Origin: Taishania sp036758285
Lineage (GTDB): Bacteria; Bacteroidota; Bacteroidia; Flavobacteriales_D; Crocinitomicaceae
Assembly (NCBI GenBank): GCA_036758285.1
Contig: DAIOWV010000001.1
Location: forward strand, 122,641 to 186,640
DNA: 64,000 nt
Direction of reading: 5' to 3'
Under the pieces are notes generated by a model. It was not told the DNA's origin. It worked only from the letters and a program-made list of their open reading frames with translations, and did no database searches. Positions within the stretch are counted from its first letter, which is position 1; each line of letters starts with the position of its first letter. Position numbers and translations under genes: made by a program. Of this stretch, positions 44,652 through 54,315 are shown piece by piece.

Positions 44652-46745
44652 TTATTTTAATGTTTTAATACCCATTTCATATAATGCAAAACCAATTAGG
44701 TCTGCATTTTCTGCAACAACTTGCTCTGTTGAACGTCCAGCACCATGTCCAGCATTCATTTCTATTCTAACCAATATAGGTTTACTACAACTTTGTTTTT
44801 CTTGTAATTCTGCACCAAATTTAAATGAATGTGCAGGCACTACTCTATCATCATGATCACTTGTAATAATCATTGTTGAAGGATAACAAACACCCTTTTT
44901 GACATTGTGAACTGGAGAATAAGATTTTAAATATTCAAACATTTCTTTACTGTCTTCAGCTGTACCATAATCGTAAGCCCATCCTGCTCCAGCAGTAAAT
45001 TTATTATAACGAAGCATATCTAATACTCCAACACCTGGAAATGCAACTTTTGCAAAATCAGGTTTCATTGTCATTGTTGCACCAACTAATAATCCTCCAT
45101 TCGACCTTCCAGAAATTGCTAAAAATTCTGTAGAGGTATAGCCTTTCTTTTTCAAGTATTCACCTGCTGCAATAAAATCTTCAAAAACATTTTTCTTTTG
45201 CATTTTAGTTCCTGCGTCATGCCATTTTTTACCATACTCTCCTCCTCCACGAATATTAGGAACAGCATAAATACCACCATTTTCCATCCAAACAGCATTC
45301 ACAACGGAAAATGCAGGCTGTAAGCTAATGTTGAAACCGCCGTACGAATAAAGAATCGTAGGGTTTTTACCATTTAATTTCGTCCCTTTTTTATAACTTA
45401 TCATCATTGGTATTTTAGTGCCATCTTTTGATGTATAAAAAACTTGTTCAGAAACAAAATCATCAGGATTAAAATTAACTTTCGGTTTTTGATAAACCTC
45501 CGATTTGCCATTTTCAACTTTGTATTTATAAATTGTTCCAGGAGTAATGTAGTTTGTAAAAGAGTAATAAATATCTTTTTGATTTGTCTTTCCACTAAAT
45601 CCACTAACCGTTCCATTTCCAGGTAATTCAACTTTTCGAATTAACTTACCTTCATAATCTAATTGATTGACATAAGATAAAGCATCTTTCATGTAACGTG
45701 CAAAAATAAACCCTCCTCCTGTAGAAACAGTAAGAACATTGTCCGTTTCTTTAATCACTTCTATTCTTTCATCTGGCTTTTCTATCGAAAACATTTGTAA
45801 TTTTCTGTTTGGAGCATCTTTGTCTGTCAGAATATATAAATAATCACCTTTCGAATCAATTATTCCTGAACTACAATCAAATCCTGTTTGAATAAGAATA
45901 ATTTTTTTGTCATTTTTTAAATCTTGAAGTAAAAGCTCATTCCCATAAGTTGTATTTGATGCTGATATAATTAAAAATCTTTCATCATCAGAAATAGAAG
46001 CAGTGATATATCTTCTTTTATACTTGTCCCCACCTATAATCATCTTATCTTCAGATTGTTTTGATCCTAATTTGTGAAAATATAATTTGTGCGTATCCGT
46101 TTCAGCGGATAGTTCACTTCCTTTAGGTTTATCATAACTAGAATAATAAAAACCTTCATTTCCTAACCAAGCAATATTTGAAAATTTCACATCAACCAAT
46201 GTGTCACCTACTTGAGTTTTATTGACAACATCTAGAACAATAATTTTATTCCAATCACTTCCTCCTTCAGAAATACTATATGCTACAAGCGTTCCATTTT
46301 TGTTAAACGAAACAGTACTCAAAGAAGTAGTGCCATCTTTTGAAAACTCATTCGGATTAAGAAAAATCTCCTCCTTCCCGTTTTTATCTTTTCGATACAA
46401 AACAGATTGAGCTTGTAAACCATCATTTTTGTAGTAATAAATGAAATCACCCTCTTCAAACGGAGCGCTTATTTTTTCATAATTCCATTTATCTCTTAAT
46501 TGGCCCTTAATTTTATCTAAAAAGGGGATATTTTTCAAATATTGTCTAGTGAAATCTACTTCACTTTCTACCCAACTTTTAGTTTCTTTAGATTTGTCAT
46601 CTTCCAACCAACGGTAAGAGTCATTTATTTTTGTTCCAAAATATTCATCTTGATGTTCCACTTTTTTGGTTATTGGATAATTATTTTGAGCATATACTGT
46701 AACAGATGTCATTGCACAAGCGACTGTAAAAAGTTTCAAATTCAT
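44652..46745 (-). CDS. Prolyl oligopeptidase (S9A)
   Basis: 697 aa from ATG at 46745. A TTG at 46763 lies within the -7 box TATATTTG (46768-46761), so it is unlikely to be the start. A signal peptide (LFTVACAMTSVTVYAQ) suggests a periplasmic protein. The family N-terminal helix is DEYFGTKINDSYRWLEDD, and a beta-propeller follows. The catalytic Ser is in AISGRSNGGLLVG, the Asp in TSDHDDRVVPAHS and the His in NAGHGAGRS. It cleaves short peptides after Pro. Confidence 0.93.
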   Translation of the reverse strand: MNLKLFTVACAMTSVTVYAQNNYPITKKVEHQDEYFGTKINDSYRWLEDDKSKETKSWVESEVDFTRQYLKNIPFLDKIKGQLRDKWNYEKISAPFEEGDFIYYYKNDGLQAQSVLYRKDKNGKEEIFLNPNEFSKDGTTSLSTVSFNKNGTLVAYSISEGGSDWNKIIVLDVVNKTQVGDTLVDVKFSNIAWLGNEGFYYSSYDKPKGSELSAETDTHKLYFHKLGSKQSEDKMIIGGDKYKRRYITASISDDERFLIISASNTTYGNELLLQDLKNDKKIILIQTGFDCSSGIIDSKGDYLYILTDKDAPNRKLQMFSIEKPDERIEVIKETDNVLTVSTGGGFIFARYMKDALSYVNQLDYEGKLIRKVELPGNGTVSGFSGKTNQKDIYYSFTNYITPGTIYKYKVENGKSEVYQKPKVNFNPDDFVSEQVFYTSKDGTKIPMMISYKKGTKLNGKNPTILYSYGGFNISLQPAFSVVNAVWMENGGIYAVPNIRGGGEYGKKWHDAGTKMQKKNVFEDFIAAGEYLKKKGYTSTEFLAISGRSNGGLLVGATMTMKPDFAKVAFPGVGVLDMLRYNKFTAGAGWAYDYGTAEDSKEMFEYLKSYSPVHNVKKGVCYPSTMIITSDHDDRVVPAHSFKFGAELQEKQSCSKPILVRIEMNAGHGAGRSTEQVVAENADLIGFALYEMGIKTLK

Positions 46746-46760
46746 TCTAATCTTTTTCTT

Positions 46761-46768
46761 CAAATATA
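46761..46768 (-). promoter_or_regulatory. -7 box of the prolyl oligopeptidase gene
   Basis: TATATTTG on the minus strand. It predicts a short leader and supports the ATG at 46745 over the TTG at 46763. Confidence 0.45.
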
Positions 46769-46893
46769 AAAAATTACTTCTTTATACTAGTTACATGATT
46801 TTTGGCTTTGATAATTAAAATTCGAAATTACCGTACAATTAATCTTATAAAGTTTCAATGAAATGATATAATATATTTCCTCTTTCAGTTACT

Positions 46894-46901
46894 TAATTTT
46901 G
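46894..46901 (+). promoter_or_regulatory. -7 box of the copper module
   Basis: TAATTTTG, 28 bp before the ATG at 46930. A clear -33 is missing. Confidence 0.4.
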
Positions 46902-46929
46902 TAAAACAGATATTTTAAAATTAAAACAC

Positions 46930-47334
46930 ATGAATACTTTTAAATTACCAATTGATTTTGAATTAACACAAAATTTATTTGATTCATTCTCTAAAATTGA
47001 TGGAGTAAAAAACGTTGAAAGGGAAAGCGAACATCTTTTAATTTTTACTTTAGAAGACAATGAAAACATATCAATTTCGCATATTTTAAATAAAATAAGC
47101 GAAATAAAGAGTGATATTTCAATTATAGAAGAAAGTTATTTGGTTGAAAAATTATCGTGTGGTAGTTGTGCTACAAGTGCTCAAAAACTCTTAAGGAATC
47201 AACCTGGGGTCATTGTTGCAAAAGTTGAATACCCTACAAAATCAGCTGAAATTATTTATCTAAAAAACAAAACCACTCCCCTAAAATTAAAGATTGCATT
47301 AGAGCAGTTAGGGTATGAATTAGTCGTACAATAA
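46930..47334 (+). CDS. Two-module heavy-metal-associated (HMA) protein
   Basis: 134 aa. The second half is an HMA domain with CxxC in VEKLSCGSCATSAQKLL, which binds Cu(I). The first half resembles an HMA fold but lacks the cysteines (IDGVKNVERESEHLLIF). It has no signal peptide. It lies 1 bp upstream of the copper ATPase and is likely a soluble copper chaperone or sensor that feeds it. Confidence 0.8.
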   Translation: MNTFKLPIDFELTQNLFDSFSKIDGVKNVERESEHLLIFTLEDNENISISHILNKISEIKSDISIIEESYLVEKLSCGSCATSAQKLLRNQPGVIVAKVEYPTKSAEIIYLKNKTTPLKLKIALEQLGYELVVQ

Positions 47335-47335
47335 A

Positions 47336-49537
47336 ATGACAAAGAAGACAGTATCCGTTTCAAATATGTCTTGTGCTGCATGTGCAAGTAGTATAGAACG
47401 TTTTTTAGTAAACCAAGATGGTGTTAAAAATGCTTCCGTAAACTATGCTAATGAAGTTGCAACTATAGAATTTTCAGATAGCACAAACATTCAGACACTA
47501 AAATCTGCTGTTCAGATGATTGGTTACGATTTAATTGAAACCAATACAGAAAAAGGAAAAGAAGAAGTTCATCAACTGAAAGTAAATTCATTTAAAAAAT
47601 TAAAGAGAAATGCTATTGGTTCAATTATTCTCGCCATTCCTTTATTTATAATAGGTATGTTCTTTATGGATATGCCTCATGGAAACTATATTATGTGGGC
47701 TTTATCCACACCAATGATATTCTATTTTGGGAGACATTTTTTTGTTGGTGCATGGAAGCAATTAAAAAATCGTTCTGCAAACATGGATACATTAGTAGCA
47801 ATGAGTACAGGAATTGCCTACTTTTTTAGTGTTTTTAACACATTAAACCCAAACTATTGGCATAGTAAAGGTATACATGCACATGTATATTTTGAAGCCG
47901 CAGGAATCGTTATTGCATTTATTTTACTTGGGAAATTACTTGAAGAACAGGCAAAAGGAAATACAAGTTCTGCAATAAAAAAACTAATGGGTTTACAACC
48001 AAAAACTATTACTATTATCCAAGAAGATGATCAGCAGAAAGAAGAACTGGTCGTTAATATTCAAAAAGGAAACATTATTCTTGTTAAACCTGGTGAAAGA
48101 ATTGCTGTAGATGGAATTGTTTTAAAAGGGAGTTCTTATGTAGATGAGAGTACAATCAATGGTGAATACACACCTGCTTCAAAAAATATTGGTGATCAAG
48201 TTTATGCTGGTACAATTAATCAAAAAGGTTCATTTCAATTTACTGCCGAAAAAGTTGGTGGAGATACACTACTTGCTCAAATCATAAAAATGGTAGAAGA
48301 AGCTCAAGGAAGTAAAGCCCCAATTCAAAAATTAGTAGATAAAATTGCTTCGATATTTGTCCCGATAGTAATTGGAATTGCTTCATTAAGTTTTATTTTA
48401 TGGATGATTTTTGGCGGAATCAATGGATTTGAACAAGGATTAATGTCGGCAGTTACCGTATTAATTATTGCCTGTCCTTGTGCTTTGGGATTGGCGACAC
48501 CAACAGCAATAATGGTTGGTGTCGGTAAAAGTGCTGAAAATGGTATATTAATAAAAGATGCTGAAAGTTTAGAACTGGCTAGAAAATTAAATACCATTGT
48601 GTTAGATAAAACAGGGACTATTACAGAAGGAAAACCAATTGTTAGCGATTTAAATTGGTTTAGTAATTATTCCGATAATTTTCAAAACATACTATTTAGC
48701 ATCGAAAAATCTTCCGAGCATCCTCTCGCTGATGCTATTGTTGAACACTTAAAAGATACAAGTATTTTTCTAGATGACATACACATAGAAAACATATCTG
48801 GGCAAGGAATAAAAGGAATTTATCAAAACGAAACCTACATTATTGGAAATGAATCGCTTCACAATGAACAAGGTACTGTCGTTTTAAAAGAGCATAAAGA
48901 ATGGATTAAAAATCAACTCAATCAAGCAAAAACAGTTGTCATATTTAGTCAAAATAAGTTATTATTAGGAATAATTTCTATTTCTGATAAAATCAAAGAA
49001 AATTCAGCTGAAGCAATAAAAGCATTTGATCTTCAAAACATCGAAACAATCATGCTGACAGGCGATAATATTGCGACAGCAAGAGCAGTGTCAGAGCAAG
49101 TAGGCATTAAATCATACTACGCAAATGTACTTCCCGATCAAAAAGCTGAATTTGTAAAAAATCTTCAAAAAAATGGAAGAACGGTTGCAATGGTTGGTGA
49201 TGGTATCAATGACAGTAGTGCATTAGCTCTTTCAGATGTAAGTATAGCAATGGGTCACGGAAGTGATATAGCAATGGATGTAGCTAAAATGACCATTGTA
49301 TCATCAGATTTATTAAAAATTCCAACTGCAATAAGAATTTCAAAACAAACAAATCAAGCGATTAAGCAAAATTTATTTTGGGCATTCATTTACAACATTA
49401 TTGGTATTCCAATTGCTGCTGGAATTCTTTATCCAATAAATGGATTTTTACTTGATCCTATGTGGGCTGGTGCTGCAATGGCATTAAGTTCTGTAAGTGT
49501 TGTTGGGAATAGTTTGTTATTAAAAATCAGAAAATAA
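47336..49537 (+). CDS. copA: Cu(+)-exporting P1B-type ATPase
   Basis: 733 aa. One N-terminal HMA domain has NMSCAACASSIERFL. The metal-site motif CPCALGLATPTA near residue 380 defines the P1B-1 copper class. The phosphorylation motif DKTGTITEG has its Asp near 424. The family His-Pro dipeptide lies in EKSSEHPLADAI, and the hinge is MVGDGINDSSALALSDV. Eight membrane helices are expected. It exports Cu(I) from the cytoplasm. Confidence 0.95.
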   Translation: MTKKTVSVSNMSCAACASSIERFLVNQDGVKNASVNYANEVATIEFSDSTNIQTLKSAVQMIGYDLIETNTEKGKEEVHQLKVNSFKKLKRNAIGSIILAIPLFIIGMFFMDMPHGNYIMWALSTPMIFYFGRHFFVGAWKQLKNRSANMDTLVAMSTGIAYFFSVFNTLNPNYWHSKGIHAHVYFEAAGIVIAFILLGKLLEEQAKGNTSSAIKKLMGLQPKTITIIQEDDQQKEELVVNIQKGNIILVKPGERIAVDGIVLKGSSYVDESTINGEYTPASKNIGDQVYAGTINQKGSFQFTAEKVGGDTLLAQIIKMVEEAQGSKAPIQKLVDKIASIFVPIVIGIASLSFILWMIFGGINGFEQGLMSAVTVLIIACPCALGLATPTAIMVGVGKSAENGILIKDAESLELARKLNTIVLDKTGTITEGKPIVSDLNWFSNYSDNFQNILFSIEKSSEHPLADAIVEHLKDTSIFLDDIHIENISGQGIKGIYQNETYIIGNESLHNEQGTVVLKEHKEWIKNQLNQAKTVVIFSQNKLLLGIISISDKIKENSAEAIKAFDLQNIETIMLTGDNIATARAVSEQVGIKSYYANVLPDQKAEFVKNLQKNGRTVAMVGDGINDSSALALSDVSIAMGHGSDIAMDVAKMTIVSSDLLKIPTAIRISKQTNQAIKQNLFWAFIYNIIGIPIAAGILYPINGFLLDPMWAGAAMALSSVSVVGNSLLLKIRK

Positions 49538-49590
49538 CAAGAAGTCTAGTAAAAATCAACTACAAATAGTAATTTATCAATTCCCTTCGT

Positions 49591-49598
49591 TAACTTTG
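49591..49598 (+). promoter_or_regulatory. -7 box of the SGNH hydrolase pair
   Basis: TAACTTTG. The transcript would begin near 49604, about 12 nt before the GTG at 49616. A 14-bp palindrome CTTTCTATAGAAAG (49602-49615) directly precedes the start codon. Confidence 0.45.
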
Positions 49599-49615
49599 CA
49601 TCTTTCTATAGAAAG

Positions 49616-51082
49616 GTGAAAAACATTAAATTATATCAAGTATTTCTTGCACTATTAGGCTTAGTTGCCTTACTATTAACGATTAGTACAGTTATTCCAA
49701 GTGATGGAATACAATTGTTTGGAGTGAATTTAAAATTCCCAACACTCGATCGATTAATGCACCCTAAGAAACAAGAGACTGCAAATATTGATAGTTTAAT
49801 TTTAGATGTAGACACAACTTTGGTCGACCCACTTATTCAACATGGTGATGGACGTGATGGAACTATGGGAGCTCCAAATGCAGGACAATTAAGTGTAAAA
49901 AATTCAACGATTATTCATTTAAATGAAGCTGGTACTGCTAATCTCAATAAGTTTTTTGAAAAATTAAGTGCTGCTGCTGGATCAAAAAAGAAAATTCACA
50001 TTTTGCATTATGGGGATTCTCAAATTGAAGGAGATAGAATGACTGGATTTATGCGTGAACGTCTTCAAAATCAATTTGGTGGTAATGGTCCTGGTTTGGT
50101 TCCATCTAATAATGTTTACAATACATTTGCTTTTACTCAAAGTTATTCTGCCAATTTTATTAGATATACCTGTTTTGGTGGCGATAAACTGAATAACAAA
50201 AAATATGGAGTAATGGGTTCTGCTGCTCGTTTTACCAGAGAGTACAAGGACAGTGCTGCAATTGCAAATGAAAATACAATAAAAACAGCATGGATAGAAA
50301 TTGGATCATCTGCAAGTGCATTTGGTCGTTCAAAAAATTTCAATACAGTAAAAATGTATTACAATAGTTGTGTAAAACCCTGTGCAATTAATGTTTATGA
50401 AAATGGTACTCTTATACACCAAGATAGCTTAAAGACTGATGGCAAATCGCACATTTTTAAATTAAGCTTCCCTCAAACACCAGGAAAATTAAAATTTGAA
50501 TTTTCAAGTGCTATAAGTCCAACAATTAGTAATTTTTCTCTCGAAGGTGATTATGGGGTACAAATGTCAAATATTGGAATGAGGGGTTCAAGTGGTACAA
50601 TATTTGGTTCTATGGACAGAGGAGTAGCAGGGGAAGCGATGAATGACCTTGGCGTTGAGTTAATCATCATGCAATTTGGTGGAAATTCTGTACCATTTTT
50701 TAAAGATAGTTCAAGCGTAAGAAATTATGCAAATTATTTTAAGGGTCAATTAAATACAATAAAATCATTACGTCCTTCTGCAGCGATAATAGTAATTGGA
50801 CCAAGTGATATGTCAAAGATGTCTGATGGAGTTTATGAAACATATCCATTTTTACCATATTGTGTAGAACAAATGAAAAAAGTAAGTTTAGAAACTGGTT
50901 CTGGATATTGGGATTTGTATGATGCAATGGGTGGAAAAAATTCAATGCCTGCTTGGGTAAAAAAAGGTTTGGCAGGAAATGATTATATTCACTTTAGTAA
51001 TGGTGGAGCAAGAATGGCTGCTCAGTTATTTTATGATGCACTAATAGCTGAATACATTCGTTGGAGTGGTAAAGGAGAGTAA
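49616..51082 (+). CDS. SGNH/GDSL-family hydrolase, exported
   Basis: 488 aa from GTG. The N-terminus has one hydrophobic helix (YQVFLALLGLVALLLTIS), either a signal or an anchor. The SGNH blocks are present: GDSQ in ILHYGDSQIEGDRM (near residue 132), Asn in IMQFGGNSVPF and D-x-x-H in DYIHFSNGGARMAA. A beta-rich insert (about residues 200-300) separates blocks I and III, as in GDSL proteins that act on polysaccharide O-acetyl groups. The substrate is unknown. The next gene, 3 bp after the stop, is a paralogue. Confidence 0.87.
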   Translation: MKNIKLYQVFLALLGLVALLLTISTVIPSDGIQLFGVNLKFPTLDRLMHPKKQETANIDSLILDVDTTLVDPLIQHGDGRDGTMGAPNAGQLSVKNSTIIHLNEAGTANLNKFFEKLSAAAGSKKKIHILHYGDSQIEGDRMTGFMRERLQNQFGGNGPGLVPSNNVYNTFAFTQSYSANFIRYTCFGGDKLNNKKYGVMGSAARFTREYKDSAAIANENTIKTAWIEIGSSASAFGRSKNFNTVKMYYNSCVKPCAINVYENGTLIHQDSLKTDGKSHIFKLSFPQTPGKLKFEFSSAISPTISNFSLEGDYGVQMSNIGMRGSSGTIFGSMDRGVAGEAMNDLGVELIIMQFGGNSVPFFKDSSSVRNYANYFKGQLNTIKSLRPSAAIIVIGPSDMSKMSDGVYETYPFLPYCVEQMKKVSLETGSGYWDLYDAMGGKNSMPAWVKKGLAGNDYIHFSNGGARMAAQLFYDALIAEYIRWSGKGE

Positions 51083-51085
51083 TAA

Positions 51086-52411
51086 ATGAAAAAAAACGTT
51101 CTAACAAGAATCTGTTTAACATGCATTGCAGCTATGTTTTTAATGAATGTGCTTGCCCAAAAATCACCTTCATTAAAGTCATATCAAAACGCTGATTTTT
51201 GCAAATTAGACACCTCTTTTAAAACTATTTATCCATTTGTTGATTATTCTAAAAATAATTTTAAATTCTACACCGACAACAGTCCGAATTTTGAATATCT
51301 CTATCACCAAATAGATTCAATGATTCGATTTCAAGATCGAAAACTCAATTTTTATCACATTGGTGGTTCGCATGTACAAGCAGATATTTACACCAATGAT
51401 ATACGGATGTTTTTGCAAACAAACTACCAACATTTAAATGGTGAAAGAGGTATGGTTTTTCCTTTTAATCTTGCAGGCACAAATAATCCAGGAAATTATC
51501 GTTTCACTTCACCATCAAAATTTCGAGGAAATCGTGTTGTAACTAATAAGGATAAATCAATTGATTTTGGATTACTTGGAGCTTCTTTAATTAGTTCTGA
51601 TTCGATTGTTCAATTTTATTTTCACCACAAAAACACTATATCAAAACCAGGTTTTTGTAAAATTCGAATTTTTCATAACAAAGGAGAATTACCTTATGAT
51701 TTGAATTTTGGATTAGACGAAATTTTAATTACTTCAATTGATAAAAATGAAAAGATTGGATATACTGAAGTTGAATTTTCAGATAAATTGGATTCATTAG
51801 ACTTACAATTCTCTAGAAAAATTGACCAAATTACAGAATTAGAAATATATGGTTTTCAATTTCTCAATGAAGACCCTGGAATTGCGTATAATTCAATTGG
51901 AATTAATGGAGCTGGACTTTATTCGTATTTAAATTGCATCCGATTTGAAGAACAACTCACTACATATCCACCAGATTTTTTCGCATTTGCAGTTGGTACA
52001 AATGATGGTAACGTTCCTTACGATAAATTTGATCCTCAAGTTTATAAAAACAACTTGGAACAGTTGATGAAAATTGCACTAAGAACAAACCCTAATTGTG
52101 CTTTATTATTGACAGTACCAAATGACGCATACTATCGAAAAAAGGCACTTAATCGAAATATTGCAAGGGAACGTGAGGTCATTATAGAGTTGGCTCAAAA
52201 ATATAAAATGGCTGTTTGGGATTTCTATGGTATAATGGGAGAATTAGGTTCTTCTAAAACATGGCAAAAAAATGGTCTTATGCAAGCAGATTTAGTTCAT
52301 TTTTCAAGTCCAGGCTATCATTTTAAAGGTGATTTGTTTAATGATAGTTTCCTAAAATTTATGGAACAGATGCAGTTGACAAATTCAACTGATTTTTCAA
52401 CTGGAAAATAA
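51086..52411 (+). CDS. SGNH-like hydrolase paralogue with GGSH in block I
   Basis: 441 aa. The signal peptide ends MNVLAQ. The order of motifs matches the preceding gene: block I is FYHIGGSHVQADIYT (GGSH instead of GDSQ), Asn is in FAVGTNDGNVPY and D-x-x-H is in ADLVHFSSPGYHF. The catalytic Ser, Asn and His are kept. The region between blocks I and III is beta-rich. The pair probably act together on a cell-surface glycan. It converges with thiH, 6 bp away, and no terminator hairpin is seen. Confidence 0.83.
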   Translation: MKKNVLTRICLTCIAAMFLMNVLAQKSPSLKSYQNADFCKLDTSFKTIYPFVDYSKNNFKFYTDNSPNFEYLYHQIDSMIRFQDRKLNFYHIGGSHVQADIYTNDIRMFLQTNYQHLNGERGMVFPFNLAGTNNPGNYRFTSPSKFRGNRVVTNKDKSIDFGLLGASLISSDSIVQFYFHHKNTISKPGFCKIRIFHNKGELPYDLNFGLDEILITSIDKNEKIGYTEVEFSDKLDSLDLQFSRKIDQITELEIYGFQFLNEDPGIAYNSIGINGAGLYSYLNCIRFEEQLTTYPPDFFAFAVGTNDGNVPYDKFDPQVYKNNLEQLMKIALRTNPNCALLLTVPNDAYYRKKALNRNIAREREVIIELAQKYKMAVWDFYGIMGELGSSKTWQKNGLMQADLVHFSSPGYHFKGDLFNDSFLKFMEQMQLTNSTDFSTGK

Positions 52412-52417
52412 AATAAT

Positions 52418-53539
52418 TTAATAAACTGAAAAACTTCTATCCCAATCTTTCCAAACAGGCTCGTAACCTCTATCAGATATAATTCTTGAGATTTCTGCTG
52501 CTGAACGTTCATCGCTGATTTCAAATTGTTCCAAAGATTCTGGTTCCGCCGAATATCCACCTGGATTTGTCTTTGAACCAGCGGACATGGTTGTTACACC
52601 TAATGGAATAACGTTATCTCTGAATTTTTCATTTTCACGTGTAGAAAGTGAAATTTCCAAATCTTCGTTCCAAATGCGGTATGCACAAATCAATTGCAGC
52701 AAATCGCGGTCTTCCATAATGAAATTGGGTTCAATAATGCCTTCTGCTGGTCGCAGGCGTGGAAAGGAAACAGAATATTTGCTTTGCCAATAGGTTTTTT
52801 GTAAATAATCGATGTGCAAAGCATTGAAAAAACTATCAATTCGCCAGTCTTCCAAACCTAATAAAACGCCTAATCCCATTTTGTGAATTCCTGCTTTACC
52901 AATTCTGTCGGGTGTGTTTAGTCGGAAATTAAAATTGGATTTCTTTCCTTTCGGATGGTATTCTTTGTAAACATCACGATGATATGTTTCTTGATAAACT
53001 AGAACAGAATAAACACCTGCTTCGTGCAATTTTTCGTATTCTTCTTGCGAAAGCGGTTGAACTTCAATCGAAATATTGGAAAAATGTTCTTTGATTTGCT
53101 TAATCGACTTCAAAAAATAATGAATATTGACAATGTGATTGGATTCTCCTGTAACCAATAAAATATGATCAAATCCAGCACTTTTTACAATTTCTATTTC
53201 CTTTTCAATCTCCAACGGATTCAGCGTTTTTCTCGGGATTTTATTGTCCAAACTAAAACCACAATAGGTACAAATATTGTTGCATTCATTACTCAAATAC
53301 ATGGGGGCATACATTTGAATCGTTTTTCCAAATCGTTTTTTTGTCAGATTGTGACTCATTTGTGCCATTTGTTCCAAATAAGGAGCTGCGGCAGGAGAAA
53401 TCAACACTGCAAAATCCTCAATTGTTCGTTTTGATTTCGAAAGTACACGTTCCACATCCTGAGCTGTTGTTTCATAAATTTTTTTACTGACAGCATCCCA
53501 GTTATATTGATCAAACAGGTCTTGAAACGTTGTTTCCAT
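52418..53539 (-). CDS. thiH: Tyrosine lyase / 2-iminoacetate synthase
   Basis: 373 aa. This radical-SAM enzyme makes dehydroglycine from tyrosine for thiazole synthesis. The cluster motif is CNNICTYCGFSL. The blocks DHILLVTGESNHIV, GLGVLLGLEDWR and TMSAGSKTNPGG are conserved. It is the last gene in the thiamine operon, 3 bp after thiG. Use of ThiH implies an anaerobic-type route to the glycine imine instead of ThiO. Confidence 0.96.
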   Translation of the reverse strand: METTFQDLFDQYNWDAVSKKIYETTAQDVERVLSKSKRTIEDFAVLISPAAAPYLEQMAQMSHNLTKKRFGKTIQMYAPMYLSNECNNICTYCGFSLDNKIPRKTLNPLEIEKEIEIVKSAGFDHILLVTGESNHIVNIHYFLKSIKQIKEHFSNISIEVQPLSQEEYEKLHEAGVYSVLVYQETYHRDVYKEYHPKGKKSNFNFRLNTPDRIGKAGIHKMGLGVLLGLEDWRIDSFFNALHIDYLQKTYWQSKYSVSFPRLRPAEGIIEPNFIMEDRDLLQLICAYRIWNEDLEISLSTRENEKFRDNVIPLGVTTMSAGSKTNPGGYSAEPESLEQFEISDERSAAEISRIISDRGYEPVWKDWDRSFSVY

Positions 53540-53542
53540 TTA

Positions 53543-54313
53543 TTAATCGTTTAAAAATGAAGTTAATGGACTTGATGCTGAAGCGCTTGAGCGTTGTGTC
53601 CCAAGTTGTGCTTCGAATGCTTTTCTTCCACTAATAACCGCTTCTTTGAATGCTTCTGCCATTAACTTCGGATTTCCTGCAACAGCAATTGCTGTGTTTA
53701 CCAAAACAGCATCAGCACCCAACTCCATTGCTTTTGCGGCATCTGAAGGAGCACCAATTCCGGCATCCACAATCACTGGAACTTTACTTTGTTCAATAAT
53801 GATTTCCAAAAAATCGATTGTTTTCAATCCTTTATTTGTTCCAATCGGAGACCCCAAAGGCATAACAGCACTTGTTCCAACATCTTCTAATCGTTTGCAC
53901 AAAACAGGATCAGCGTGGATGTATGGCAAAACAATGAATCCTAATTTTGCCAATTCTTCCGTTGCTTTCAATGTTTCAATCGGGTCTGGAAGCAAGTATT
54001 TGGGATCTGGGTGAATTTCTAATTTCAACCAATTTGTTTCCATTGCTTCACGTGCTAACTGTGCTGCAAAAACAGCTTCTTTTGCATTACGAGCACCTGA
54101 GGTGTTTGGTAGTAAATTGATGTGTGAGTGTTTCAAATGAGAAAGAAGAGCATCTGTTTCCGTTTCCAAATCCACACGTTTGAGTGCTACTGTTACCAAT
54201 TCACTTCCTGACGCCAAAATTGCTTCTTCCATTTGTTTCGAAGATCCAAATTTCCCTGTTCCTAAAAACAATCGTGAGTTATATGTCTTGTCTGCGAATT
54301 TGAAATTTTCCAT
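53543..54313 (-). CDS. thiG: Thiazole synthase
   Basis: 256 aa. It forms the thiazole ring from DXP, dehydroglycine and ThiS thiocarboxylate. Conserved parts include RLFLGTGKFGS, VTVALKRVDLE, LLPNTSGARNAKEAV, VMPLGSPIGTNKG and VIVDAGIGAPSDAA. It lies 2 bp after thiE and 3 bp before thiH. Confidence 0.97.
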   Translation of the reverse strand: MENFKFADKTYNSRLFLGTGKFGSSKQMEEAILASGSELVTVALKRVDLETETDALLSHLKHSHINLLPNTSGARNAKEAVFAAQLAREAMETNWLKLEIHPDPKYLLPDPIETLKATEELAKLGFIVLPYIHADPVLCKRLEDVGTSAVMPLGSPIGTNKGLKTIDFLEIIIEQSKVPVIVDAGIGAPSDAAKAMELGADAVLVNTAIAVAGNPKLMAEAFKEAVISGRKAFEAQLGTQRSSASASSPLTSFLND

Positions 54314-54315
54314 AA

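Noticed and set aside
46746..46763. TTG start for prolyl oligopeptidase
   Set aside because: It lies inside the predicted -7 promoter box, and the ATG at 46745 starts a better signal peptide.
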